Origin: Saccharothrix australiensis | Lineage (GTDB): Bacteria; Actinomycetota; Actinomycetes; Mycobacteriales; Pseudonocardiaceae | Length of the DNA: 64,000 nucleotides | NCBI RefSeq assembly: GCF_003634935.1 | Contig: NZ_RBXO01000001.1 | Coordinates: 62,001 to 126,000 of the forward strand | Reading direction: 5' to 3' | Shown: positions 17,257 through 25,575 of the stretch, piece by piece | Numbering within the stretch: position 1 is the first letter of the stretch | Layout: every line of letters begins with the position of its first letter | Position numbers and translations under genes: made by a program | Notes under the pieces: model-generated | What the model saw: the letters and a program-made list of their open reading frames with translations, nothing else | Told to the model about the DNA's origin: nothing | Databases searched by the model: none

Positions 17257-18402
17257 TCAGAGCCACGCCTTCAGCCGGCGCAGCGCCTCGCCCAGGTCGT
17301 CCGCCGACCCGGCGAAGGACAGGCGGACGAACTCGTGCCCCCGCACGGGGTCGAAGTCGACGCCCGGCACGATCGCCACGCCCGTCTCGTCGAGGAGCCG
17401 GCGGCAGAACGCCATCGAGTCGCCGGTGAGGTGCGACACGTCGGCGTAGGCGTAGAACGCGCCCTCGGCCGGCGCCACCCGGTCGACGCCGAGGTCCCGG
17501 AGGCCGGCCAGCAGGAGGTCCCGGTTGCGGCGGTAGCCGTCGACGAGCCGCGCCGCGTGGGCGTACGAAGCCGGCTCGAACGCCGCGACCGCCGCGTGCT
17601 GCGCGAGCGCGGGCGGGCAGAGCGTGAAGTTGCCGGTCAGGCGGTCGACCGCGCGGCGGAGCGCGGGCGGCAGGAGCATCCAGCCGAGCCGCCAACCGGT
17701 CATCGCGAACGCCTTGGAGAACGAGTTGACCACGACGGCGTCCCGCGAGGTCTCCCAGGCGCCGGCGAGCGGCGTGCCGTAGCCGGTGCCGTGGTAGATC
17801 TCGTCGCTGACCAGGCGTGCGCCGCGCTCGGCGCACCACTCGGCGAGGCCGGCCAGCTCGTGCGGGCGGAGCACCGTGCCGGTCGGGTTCGCCGGGCTGG
17901 CCACCACCAGGCCGGCGAGCGGGCCCGCCTCGTCCAGCATGTCGACGGTGGGCTGGAACCGGGTGTCCGGGCCGCACGGCAGCTCGACCACCTCGCAGCC
18001 CAGGGCGCGCAGGATGTTCCGGTAGGCGGGGTAGCCGGGCCGCGCGAGGGCCACCCGGTCGCCCGCGTCGAAGGCCGCCAGGAACGCCAACAGGAACGCG
18101 CCGGACGAGCCGGTCGTGACCACCACGTCGTCCGGCGTGACGGCCAACCCGTACTGCCGCTCGTAGTGGCCGGCCAGCGCCGCGCGCAGCTCCGCGGTGC
18201 CCAGCTGCTCGGTGTAGCCCAGCGGCTGCTCCCGCAGCGCCCGCTCGGCGGCGCGCAGCACCGGCTCCGGCGCCGGACCGGCCGGCTGGCCGGCGGCGAG
18301 CGACACCACGTCGCCGTGCGTCCGCTGCCGGCGCGCGGCGGCGGACACGATCTCCATGACGTGGAACGGCGGCACGTCGGCCCGCGCGGCGACACCCGGC
18401 AT
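17257..18402 (-). CDS. Class I/II pyridoxal-phosphate aminotransferase
   Basis: 381 residues. SLAAGQPAGPAPEPVLRAA, LGYTEQLGTAELRAALAGHY, ASPANPTGTVL (aspartate aminotransferase-type core), DEIYHGTGYG and the PLP lysine in NSFSKAFAMTGWRLGW give the full fold-type I set; the terminal Arg is in FVRLSFA. Substrate not determinable. Both GTG 18408 and ATG 18402 are possible; neither has a clear ribosome site and the ATG is preferred. It begins 9 bp after the stop of the ESX-type lytic protein gene. Confidence 0.9.
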   Translation of the reverse strand: MPGVAARADVPPFHVMEIVSAAARRQRTHGDVVSLAAGQPAGPAPEPVLRAAERALREQPLGYTEQLGTAELRAALAGHYERQYGLAVTPDDVVVTTGSSGAFLLAFLAAFDAGDRVALARPGYPAYRNILRALGCEVVELPCGPDTRFQPTVDMLDEAGPLAGLVVASPANPTGTVLRPHELAGLAEWCAERGARLVSDEIYHGTGYGTPLAGAWETSRDAVVVNSFSKAFAMTGWRLGWMLLPPALRRAVDRLTGNFTLCPPALAQHAAVAAFEPASYAHAARLVDGYRRNRDLLLAGLRDLGVDRVAPAEGAFYAYADVSHLTGDSMAFCRRLLDETGVAIVPGVDFDPVRGHEFVRLSFAGSADDLGEALRRLKAWL

Positions 18403-18411
18403 GGGCACAGG

Positions 18412-19593
18412 CTAGTAGCCCTGGTAGCCGCCACCGCCCGCCATCGACTTCAGGCCGGGGTGCCCCTCGAACCCGCCGTACCGGGAGAACGTGTAGCGGA
18501 CGCCCGCGATGATGTTGTCGACCGGGTTCCAGATGTCGTCGTGGCCGGGCAGCTTGTGCGCCTGGAACGTGGGGTCGATGCACTGCATCAGGCCCTTGGA
18601 CGGGGTGCCCTTGGCGGCGTTGGAGTCCCAGTCGTTGAGCGCGTGCGGGTTGCCGCCGGACTCCTTCTCGATGATCGTCCAGATCTCGTCGATGTTCTCC
18701 TCGGTCACCGGGATGCCGTTGGCCTGGAGGATCCTGATCGCCTCGCGGATCCACTGCTCGACGTTGCCGGGCGGCGGGCCGCTGCTCGGCGGGCCGCCGC
18801 TGGGCCCGAGGCCGCCCATGCCGCCACCACCGCCCCCGCCGACGCCACCGCCACCCGAGCCGCCACCGGAGCCGCCTGAGCCTCCTGAGCCGCCGCCGGG
18901 ACCACCGCCCTGGGAGCCGCCCGCGGCGGGCGGCTGCGTCGGCTGCGGCTCCGCCGACGACGGCTTGGTCTCCGGCTCGGGCGTCGGGTTCCAGCTGATC
19001 GGCCGGCCGGGCGCGGGCACGAACGCCTGCGTGCCGGGGTCGGGCATGGTCGAGAACGCGGGCGTGATCGAGCCCGCGCGGCCCTTCAGCGCGCCCAGCG
19101 CCGTGCCCAGCGCCTGGTCGGCCTGCTCGATCACCGGCTGGGCGTCACCCGCGGCCTCCCCGCACAGGAGGCGGATCCCGTTGTCCACGTCCGCCTGCGA
19201 CGTGCCCTGGCTCTGCTCGCGCAGCCGGCGCACGCGGGAGAGCAGCGTCTCGCAGATGCGCGTCACCGAGGACTTCGCCGATTCCAGCGCCGCCGCCGCC
19301 GAGTCGAGGTCGCCCGCCGCCCCGTCCAGCGCGTCGTGGAGGGCGTTGCCGCCCTTGGTGAACTCGGCCATGTAGGCGACGAACCCGTCGGCGGACCCGC
19401 CCTCCCACGCGCCGTCCAACCGCCCCACGGACTGCTGGACCGCGTTGCCCGACTCGGCGCACTTGGCGGCGGCCTGCCGCCACCGGTTCGCGATCTCCCG
19501 CACCGCCTCCGGCCGGGCCTTCTCCACCTTGCCCGCGAGCTCCGCCAACGCCTGCCCGCCGGGCAGGCCCGCGACCTCGTCCACCGCGCTCAT
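18412..19593 (-). CDS. WXG100-like protein with C-terminal transglycosylase (SLT) domain
   Basis: 393 residues in three parts. About 1-150 is an alpha-helical WXG100-type region with LDGAWEGGSADGFVAYMAEF. About 190-280 is a Pro/Gly-rich linker with a long run of Gly and Ser. About 285-393 is a lytic transglycosylase-like domain with IIEKESGGNPHALNDWD, KGLMQCIDPTF and NPVDNIIAGVRYTFSRYGG. Probably an ESX-exported wall hydrolase. ATG at 19593, 4 bp after the preceding gene, so co-translated with the small WXG-like partner. Confidence 0.85.
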   Translation of the reverse strand: MSAVDEVAGLPGGQALAELAGKVEKARPEAVREIANRWRQAAAKCAESGNAVQQSVGRLDGAWEGGSADGFVAYMAEFTKGGNALHDALDGAAGDLDSAAAALESAKSSVTRICETLLSRVRRLREQSQGTSQADVDNGIRLLCGEAAGDAQPVIEQADQALGTALGALKGRAGSITPAFSTMPDPGTQAFVPAPGRPISWNPTPEPETKPSSAEPQPTQPPAAGGSQGGGPGGGSGGSGGSGGGSGGGGVGGGGGGGMGGLGPSGGPPSSGPPPGNVEQWIREAIRILQANGIPVTEENIDEIWTIIEKESGGNPHALNDWDSNAAKGTPSKGLMQCIDPTFQAHKLPGHDDIWNPVDNIIAGVRYTFSRYGGFEGHPGLKSMAGGGGYQGY

Positions 19594-19597
19594 CCGC

Positions 19598-19903
19598 TCA
19601 CACCGCCCGGAACGAGGCCGCGTTCGCGCCCTCGGTGTCGACGACCGCGCCCTGGACCGCGTCCAGCGCCCGCTCCACCTTGCCCAGCAGCGATTCGGCC
19701 GCCGCGAACTCCGTGCCCGCCTTGCCGTCGAGTTCGCCGGCGGCCGAGGAAAGCCCGCCCGAATTCGCCAGCGTGCCGAATATGCCCGGATCGGTGTAAA
19801 GCCCGGAGAACCCGTCACCCACCGCGCCGAATTGCCCCGCCTGAGCGCTCACCGCGCTCCGGCACTGCTCCATCGCCTCGGCGTTGAACTTCGCGACCGC
19901 CAT
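19598..19903 (-). CDS. ESX-type small helical protein (EsxA/ESAT-6-like)
   Basis: 101 residues starting MAVAKFNAEAMEQCRSAVSA. The size, helical content, FSGLYTDPGIFG turn and Ala-rich second half fit actinobacterial ESX small secreted proteins, although there is no strict WxG. It is encoded 4 bp upstream of the WXG-SLT protein, the usual position for a heterodimer partner. ATG at 19903 with CCGGGGA just upstream. Confidence 0.6.
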   Translation of the reverse strand: MAVAKFNAEAMEQCRSAVSAQAGQFGAVGDGFSGLYTDPGIFGTLANSGGLSSAAGELDGKAGTEFAAAESLLGKVERALDAVQGAVVDTEGANAASFRAV

Positions 19904-19971
19904 TCCCCGGATACTAGGGTTTCCGGCCGCCGCGCACCCCCGTAACGGGCGGATCGCGACCGCGCCCACCG

Positions 19972-20745
19972 CTAGATCTCCTGGACCAGTTCCCACACGC
20001 ACGAGGCGAGCCGGGCGTTGTCGATCGGGGTGATGGTGCTCCAGCTCCGGCCGTCCGAGCTGGGCCGCACCTGGTGCAGGTAGCGGCCGGACGGCGTGTC
20101 GTGCCACGCCACCACGCGGTCGGCCCGCGCCGGGGAACCGCCGGGCCGGGCGCGCTCCGCGCCGAACTGGCCGCGGGTGCCCATGCCGTCGCACATGCCG
20201 GCCAGCTCCTGCGCGTCGCTCAGCGGCAACCCGCGCCGCTCCAGCGCCAGCACCAGCTTCTCGGCGTCCCGGCCCGCCTCGTCCGAGGCGGCGCGCAGCA
20301 CGTCGTTGGGCAGGCTGATCGACCGGCCGTAGCCGGCGGGCATCTCGCCCGTGACGGACACCGCCGCCTCGGCCAGCGCGCTCGCCCGCGACTCGATCAG
20401 CCACACCTCGTCGCCGTCGACGACGGCCAGCACCGCCGCCTCGCCGACCGCCGCCGCCAACCCCTTGATCTTGCGCCGGTCGACCCAGATCCAGAGGTCG
20501 ACGGCGACGTGCGGGTTGGCCAGCAGGGCGAAGGAGTCCGCCAGCTCCGGCGCCAGTCGCCGCCCGGACGCGAGGCCGCGCTGCTCCAGCGAACCCCACG
20601 CCCGGTCGACGAACACCGCCCGTTCCGCGTGCGTGACACCGGGGCTGGGCACGTCCAGCGCGACGTTGCGCCTGCTGAGCCGTTCGGCCTCCCACGCGAC
20701 GTCGAACTCGAGCGTGGACAGGACTACGGTGCCCGCCGCGGTCAC
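19972..20745 (-). CDS. ESX secretion-associated protein EspG
   Basis: 257 residues. VLSTLEFDVAWEAERLSRRN at the N-terminus is the EspG signature; DLWIWVDRRKIKGLAAAVGE and GRYLHQVRPSSDGRSWSTIT are further family-like blocks. EspG proteins are cytosolic chaperones that bind PE-PPE-type substrates before ESX export. The GTG overlaps the stop of the large PPE-like gene by 4 bp, matching a chaperone and client pair. No ESX core genes (eccB-eccE, mycP) are in the window. Confidence 0.85.
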   Translation of the reverse strand: MTAAGTVVLSTLEFDVAWEAERLSRRNVALDVPSPGVTHAERAVFVDRAWGSLEQRGLASGRRLAPELADSFALLANPHVAVDLWIWVDRRKIKGLAAAVGEAAVLAVVDGDEVWLIESRASALAEAAVSVTGEMPAGYGRSISLPNDVLRAASDEAGRDAEKLVLALERRGLPLSDAQELAGMCDGMGTRGQFGAERARPGGSPARADRVVAWHDTPSGRYLHQVRPSSDGRSWSTITPIDNARLASCVWELVQEI

Positions 20746-22064
20746 TTGCGCTCTGGCTCGTCGCCGATGACGGACTGCACGACCATCCGCTCGTCGCCGA
20801 AGACGTCGTCGGAGTCCACCCCGTACTTGCGGATGTGCTCGCCGTCCTCCTCGCCCTCGCCGTTCTTGGCGGTGGCGGCGGGGTGCAGCATCGAGCCGGC
20901 GGCGCCCGCCTTGCCGGTCGCCGCCGCGCCGGACGCGCCGGGCCGCGCGGGCACCCGCTCGTCCGGGTCGATGGCGCCGATGGTGGCGGAGACGCCCGCC
21001 TTGCCGGACAGCGGCGCCGCGCCGGGCAGGGCCACGCCCTTCACCGGCGCGCCCGGTGCCTTGCCGCCGCCGCCCGCGGCGCGCGGCGCGTCACCGGCCG
21101 GCTTGCCGCCGGGCCCGGTGGGCGTGTTCCGGACGACCTTCCCGCCGCGCGCGGCGCCCGCCGCGAGCCCCAGCGACGTCCCGGCCGCCAACCCGAGCCC
21201 GAGCCCGAGGCCCAGGTTCGAGGGACCCGCCTTGGCGGGCAGCACCGGACCGACGCCCGGCGCGGTGACGGGGTTCGGCACACCCGGCCCGATGCCGGTC
21301 GTGCCGCCACCCGGCAGCTGCGGCGCCGGGCCGACCGGGCCGCCGGGCAGGTGCCCCGGCACGCCGCCGCCGAGCGGGCTGCCCGCCACGCCTGCGGGCA
21401 GGCCGCCGGGCACGCTGCCCGGCACACCGCCGCCGACCGTCGGCACGCCGCCGCCGAACTGCTGCACGTGGGCGACCGGCGTGCTGACCGCGCCGGAGGT
21501 CGTGGTGACGTCGAAGCTCGACGGCTTCGTCATGCCCTGGTACTGGCCCAGCGAGTCGCGGCTGGCCTCGACGTACTGGTCGAACCCGCGGATCACCTGC
21601 TCGCGGGCGGCCTGCGTGGCCTTGACCTCCTTGGCGTGGTCCGTCTCGTACCCGAAGAACCCGCCCGCGTCGTCCCAGAAGCTGGTCTCGGTGTCGCCGC
21701 GCAACTTCTGCGACTCGGGCATCCCGTTCCGGGAGTGGCTGTAGGTCGCGCCCTGGACGGCGGTCGTCTGCGAGTTCTGCTGCCCGGCCTCGGTGCCCGA
21801 GGTGGCGACGTCGGCCGAGACCGTGACGGCCTTGCCGGAGTTCTCACCCGCCGCGCCCTGCCAGTCGATGCCGAGCTTCTTGAGCTGCTCGCGCAGGGTG
21901 CTGTCCACGGTGTCGAGGCTGGCCGCCAGCGAGCGCAGCGCGTGCGAGGCGTCGCTGAAGCGCTGGGCGGCGTCGCTGCTGGTGAACCGGTCCAGCAACT
22001 GCGCGAGCGCGCCGTTGTCGTATCCCTCGAACCGGTGATCCTTGAGCTGCTTGAAGTCGGTCAC
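20742..22064 (-). CDS. PPE-like ESX substrate with Gly/Pro-rich C-terminus
   Basis: 440 residues. The N-terminal ~190 are helical and WXG-superfamily-like: DFKQLKDHRFEGYDNGALAQ, LKKLGIDWQGAAGENSGK. About 200-400 is low complexity rich in Gly, Pro, Val and Ala with GGGVPG-type repeats. The acidic tail has DVFGDERMVVQSVIGDEPERK. The coupled EspG gene downstream suggests this is its client. GTG start at 22064. Surface or secreted role inferred. Confidence 0.7.
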   Translation of the reverse strand: MTDFKQLKDHRFEGYDNGALAQLLDRFTSSDAAQRFSDASHALRSLAASLDTVDSTLREQLKKLGIDWQGAAGENSGKAVTVSADVATSGTEAGQQNSQTTAVQGATYSHSRNGMPESQKLRGDTETSFWDDAGGFFGYETDHAKEVKATQAAREQVIRGFDQYVEASRDSLGQYQGMTKPSSFDVTTTSGAVSTPVAHVQQFGGGVPTVGGGVPGSVPGGLPAGVAGSPLGGGVPGHLPGGPVGPAPQLPGGGTTGIGPGVPNPVTAPGVGPVLPAKAGPSNLGLGLGLGLAAGTSLGLAAGAARGGKVVRNTPTGPGGKPAGDAPRAAGGGGKAPGAPVKGVALPGAAPLSGKAGVSATIGAIDPDERVPARPGASGAAATGKAGAAGSMLHPAATAKNGEGEEDGEHIRKYGVDSDDVFGDERMVVQSVIGDEPERK

Positions 22065-22074
22065 GACTTCCCCC

Positions 22075-22671
22075 TCACTTCAAGGTCTGCAAGGTCGCGA
22101 GCGCCACCTCGGTGGCCTGCTCGGCTTTCTGGCACATCTGGGCCTGGTCGAAGTCCCGGTTGTTCGGGAGGAACTGCACGTAGAGCTGCTCGCCGTCCGC
22201 CACGTCGACCGCGTAGAAGCAGTCGGTGCGCGTCGTGCCGGCGAAGTTGACCTGCACCGCCGGGAAGCCCGAGACCTTCGCCGGGTTCACGTCGAGGTTG
22301 CCCGACTCGTCCCAGTACCCGTACCCCTCCGGCACCAGCGAGACGTTGTACTCGAACGAGGGCAGCACGCCGGGCCCCGTCCGGAAGCTGCACGAAGGCG
22401 CGGGCTTGCCCTTGACCACCTCGGTCGGGCGGTTATCGGTCCTCGAAGTGCCCCACTCCTTGCGCTTCGCCTCCGGCAACAACGCACACGGGTCCACGCC
22501 GGAGAGCTTCAGCTCCTTCGGCCGGGCTTCCCTGGGCGCGCTCGACTTGGTAGTCGTGGTTCCGGTGGTGCCGGTCGGCGGCTCGGGGGTCGGAGTACCC
22601 GGCTCGTTCCCGCAACCGGCCAGGAGGACGGCGGCGAGGACGGCGAGCGCCGCGGGCTTAGCGAGCCGCAC
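22075..22671 (-). CDS. DUF3558 family lipoprotein
   Basis: 198 residues. Lipobox in AVLAAVLLAGCGNEP. Thr/Pro-rich linker, then a DUF3558 domain with LSGVDPCALLPEAKRKEWGT, PSCSFRTGPG, RTDCFYAVDVADGEQL and AQMCQKAEQATEVALATL; four Cys are in family positions. DUF3558 lipoproteins commonly accompany ESX-type genes in Pseudonocardiales. It starts inside the 3' end of the preceding gene (14-bp overlap) and ends 10 bp before the PPE-like gene. Exact role unknown. Confidence 0.85.
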   Translation of the reverse strand: MRLAKPAALAVLAAVLLAGCGNEPGTPTPEPPTGTTGTTTTKSSAPREARPKELKLSGVDPCALLPEAKRKEWGTSRTDNRPTEVVKGKPAPSCSFRTGPGVLPSFEYNVSLVPEGYGYWDESGNLDVNPAKVSGFPAVQVNFAGTTRTDCFYAVDVADGEQLYVQFLPNNRDFDQAQMCQKAEQATEVALATLQTLK

Positions 22672-23119
22672 CGGCTGCCCCGAACGCCGCTTCGATCTCG
22701 CTCTCGGTGAACCCGTACTGCTCGGCCGCGGCGCGCAACTGGGAGACCAGCCCGTTCAAGCTGTTGACGTACGCGTTGACGCGCTCGGCGTACGACTCGG
22801 GGCTGTCCACCAACCGGTCGTTCCACGCGATGGCGATGTCCCGGTTGACCTCGTCCAAACCGTCGACCTTGATGCGCAGGCCGATCAGCGCATCCCCGTA
22901 CGCGCGCTTCAGCTCCCAGATCTGTTCCTCGACGACCTTGGCGGCCTGGAGGACCGTGTCCCTGGACACGCTGAACTTCTGACCCGCGCCCGGCGAGTTG
23001 GTCACGGTGTCCGTGAGGTGCTTCTCCGCCGCGAACATGTCGCCGACCGCGCGCCCGATGGCACCACCCACGCCGGCGACGGCTCCCAGTAGGCCGTTCT
23101 CCTCTGCCACGACGCCCAT
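22658..23119 (-). CDS. Helical ESX-cluster protein, PE/WXG-like
   Basis: 153 residues. A hydrophobic Gly/Ala-rich start (GLLGAVAGVGGAIGRAVGDM) is followed by long amphipathic helices (VLQAAKVVEEQIWELKRAYG, SLNGLVSQLRAAAEQYGFTE). It is the first gene of the cluster and overlaps the DUF3558 gene by 14 bp. Context and helical content suggest an ESX substrate or partner; no named family recognised with certainty. Confidence 0.6.
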   Translation of the reverse strand: MGVVAEENGLLGAVAGVGGAIGRAVGDMFAAEKHLTDTVTNSPGAGQKFSVSRDTVLQAAKVVEEQIWELKRAYGDALIGLRIKVDGLDEVNRDIAIAWNDRLVDSPESYAERVNAYVNSLNGLVSQLRAAAEQYGFTESEIEAAFGAAGAAR

Positions 23120-23275
23120 CCCCCGTACGGTCGGTAACGGATTGGTCCCGGTTCGCAGGCTACCAACGCCCGCGTGAACCGCGTCCGAGGTTGGACGAAC
23201 TCAGGGGCGGGCCGGTTCCGCCCTCGCCCGGATGTCGCAAGCACGGGTGGTGTGGATCACCCGATGTCGGGACGT

Positions 23276-23309
23276 CCGGACGGGTGCCCGGCGCCGGGCG
23301 CCCGTCCGG
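23276..23309 (-). terminator. Terminator hairpin of purD
   Basis: CCGGACGGGTGCCCGG-CG-CCGGGCGCCCGTCCGG, a 16-bp near-perfect stem beginning 5 bp after the purD stop. Very stable; no U-tract. Confidence 0.7.
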
Positions 23310-23314
23310 GCGGC

Positions 23315-24568
23315 TCACACCTCGATCTCGCCGTTCGCCGCGCGCAGCGCGATGTCCGTCCGGTGGTGTGAGCCGGTCAGGTGGACGCCCGCCACCCGCC
23401 GGTACGCGTCGTCCCGCGCCTCGCCCAGGGACGCGCCGGTGCCCACGACGGACAGGACGCGGCCACCGGTCGACACCACCGCGCCGTCCTCCCGCCGCCG
23501 GGTGCCCGCGTGCAGCACGCCCTCCGCGTCACCGCCGGTGATGACGTCACCGGTCCGGGGCCGGCCGGGGTAACCCTCGGCGGCCACCACCACGGTCACC
23601 GCGTACCCGTCCGACCACTCCAGCGGCTCGGCGGACGCCAGCGCCCCGTTCGCCGCCGCCAGGAACAGGCCCGCCAACGGCGTCCGCAGCAGGGCCACGA
23701 CCGCCTGCGTCTCCGGGTCGCCGAACCGGCAGTTGAACTCGATGACCTGCGGCCCCGACGACGTCAGGGCGAGGCCCGCGTACAGCAGGCCGGTGAACGG
23801 CGTACCGCGCGCGGCCAGCTCGTCCACCACCGGCTGCACGCACGTCGACACGATCGTGTCCACCAGGTCGGGCGGCGCCCACGGCAGCGGCGCGTACGCG
23901 CCCATGCCGCCCGTGTTCGGCCCGGAGTCGTTGTCACCCACCCGCTTGAAGTCCTGCGCGGGCAGCAGCGGCACCACCGCGGCACCGTCCACCAGGCAGA
24001 ACAGCGACACCTCCGGACCGTCCAGGAAGGACTCCAGCAGCACGGGGTGGCCGTTGTCGAGCAGCGTCATCGCGTGGGCGCGGGCCACCGCGCGGTCGGA
24101 CGTGACCACCACGCCCTTGCCCGCCGCCAGCCCGTCGTCCTTCACGACCCACCGGGGGCCGAAGTGGGTCAGGGCCGCGTCCAGCCGGGCCGGGTTGTCC
24201 ACCACCTCGGACGTGGCCGTCGGCACGCCCGCGGCGGCCATGACGTCCTTCGCGAACGCCTTGGAGCCCTCGATGCGGGCCGCCGCGGCGGACGGGCCGA
24301 AGCAGGGGATGCCCGCGTCGCGCACGGCGTCCGCCGCGCCCGCCACCAGGGGCTGCTCCGGCCCGACCACGACGAGGTCGGCGTTCCACTCCTTGGCCAG
24401 CGCGGCGACCGACTCGCGGTCGCCGACGTCGACCCCGCGGATCTCCGCCAGTCCCGCGATCCCGGCGTTGCCGGGCGCGCAGGCCAGCGCGGTCACCGCG
24501 GGGTCGCGCGACAGCGCGAGGACAAGGGCATGTTCACGGGCGCCAGACCCGATGACCAGGACACGCAC
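23315..24568 (-). CDS. purD: Phosphoribosylamine-glycine ligase
   Basis: GAR synthetase: ATP-dependent joining of phosphoribosylamine and glycine. 417 residues. N-domain [23 protein letters not shown]-grasp region with [40 protein letters not shown] and [30 protein letters not shown] is the PurD signature. GTG start at 24568, poor ribosome site. It ends just before a strong terminator; upstream neighbour is the TRAP transporter gene pair. Confidence 0.96.
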   Translation of the reverse strand: MRVLVIGSGAREHALVLALSRDPAVTALACAPGNAGIAGLAEIRGVDVGDRESVAALAKEWNADLVVVGPEQPLVAGAADAVRDAGIPCFGPSAAAARIEGSKAFAKDVMAAAGVPTATSEVVDNPARLDAALTHFGPRWVVKDDGLAAGKGVVVTSDRAVARAHAMTLLDNGHPVLLESFLDGPEVSLFCLVDGAAVVPLLPAQDFKRVGDNDSGPNTGGMGAYAPLPWAPPDLVDTIVSTCVQPVVDELAARGTPFTGLLYAGLALTSSGPQVIEFNCRFGDPETQAVVALLRTPLAGLFLAAANGALASAEPLEWSDGYAVTVVVAAEGYPGRPRTGDVITGGDAEGVLHAGTRRREDGAVVSTGGRVLSVVGTGASLGEARDDAYRRVAGVHLTGSHHRTDIALRAANGEIEV

Positions 24569-24594
24569 GGGGGGAGCCTAGATGACCGAGCCGG

Positions 24595-25575
24595 TCATCC
24601 GCCGAACGCGTCCAGCGAACCGGCGTGCAGCGGCACCGGGTCGGTCAGCGCGGCCTTCTCCTTCAGGATGTCCTTCACCGCCGGGTGGATCTTCTCCAGC
24701 TCGGCCTTCTTGTCGAACAGCAGCCTGGTGATGGCGCACGCGTCACCGGCCGGGAAGTCGGACCGCACCAGCAGGACGTTCGGCACGACGACGGTCGGCA
24801 CGTCGGCGGGTTGGCCGTAGGTGGCGGCCGGGATCGTGCCCCGGTCGTAGACCGGGTTCAGCTCCTTCAGCTCCGGCAGCAGCGGCGTGACGTCGATGAA
24901 CTTGACCTGGTCGCGCAGCGACGTCGTGAGGTCGGTGAGCTGCGCGGTCGGCAGGCCGCCGGACCACACGAGCCCGTCGAGGCTGCCGTCCTTCATGCCG
25001 TCGGCGGTCTTCGCGAGGTCGAGCCGCTGCGCCGAGACGTCCTTCTCCGGGTCCAGGCCGGCGGCGGTGAGCAGCCGGTTGGCGATGACCTCGGTGCCGG
25101 ACTTGGGCGACCCGGTCGAGATCCGCTTGCCCCTCATGTCGGCGATCGAGTCGATCCCGCTGGACGTCCGCACCAGGACCTGCGTGTAATTCGGGTACAG
25201 GCGGGTCAGCGCGCGCACCTGCTGCGGCGCGCCCTCGAACGCGCCCTTGCCGTTCACCGCGTCGGCGGCGGTGTCGGCCAGCGAGAACGCCACGTCGTAG
25301 TCGTCGGCGACCAGCTGCTGGATGTTCTGCACGGACGCGCCGGTCTCGGCGGCGGTCGCCTTCAGCTTCGTGTTGTCGCTGATCAGCTTGGCCAGCCCGC
25401 CGCCGACGACGTAGTACACGCCGCCCGAGTTGCCGGTCGCGATGGTGATCCGCCCGTCGGCGGCCTCACAGCCCGCGCCGGACCCGGTGTCGGTCGCGGC
25501 CCGCTTCCCGCCACAGCCCGCCGCGACCAGCGCGACCGCGAGCACGGCGACCGGGACCACCTTCCAGCTACGCAT
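24595..25575 (-). CDS. TAXI-family TRAP transporter solute-binding lipoprotein
   Basis: 326 residues. Lipobox at VALVAAGCGGK. The TAXI domain is marked by ITIATGNSGGVYYVVGGGLA, VQNIQQLVADDYDVAFSLAD, YTQVLVRTSSGIDSIADMRG and KRISTGSPKSGTEV. It captures an organic acid-like ligand outside the cell for the fused permease encoded just upstream (8-bp overlap). Ligand unknown; TAXI proteins often bind glutamate or similar acids. Confidence 0.92.
   Translation of the reverse strand: MRSWKVVPVAVLAVALVAAGCGGKRAATDTGSGAGCEAADGRITIATGNSGGVYYVVGGGLAKLISDNTKLKATAAETGASVQNIQQLVADDYDVAFSLADTAADAVNGKGAFEGAPQQVRALTRLYPNYTQVLVRTSSGIDSIADMRGKRISTGSPKSGTEVIANRLLTAAGLDPEKDVSAQRLDLAKTADGMKDGSLDGLVWSGGLPTAQLTDLTTSLRDQVKFIDVTPLLPELKELNPVYDRGTIPAATYGQPADVPTVVVPNVLLVRSDFPAGDACAITRLLFDKKAELEKIHPAVKDILKEKAALTDPVPLHAGSLDAFGG

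Noticed and set aside
23174-23371. A 65-codon plus-strand ORF between the ESX cluster and purD
   Set aside because: It overlaps the purD terminator hairpin and the purD 3' end, has no ribosome site and shows no protein-like pattern.
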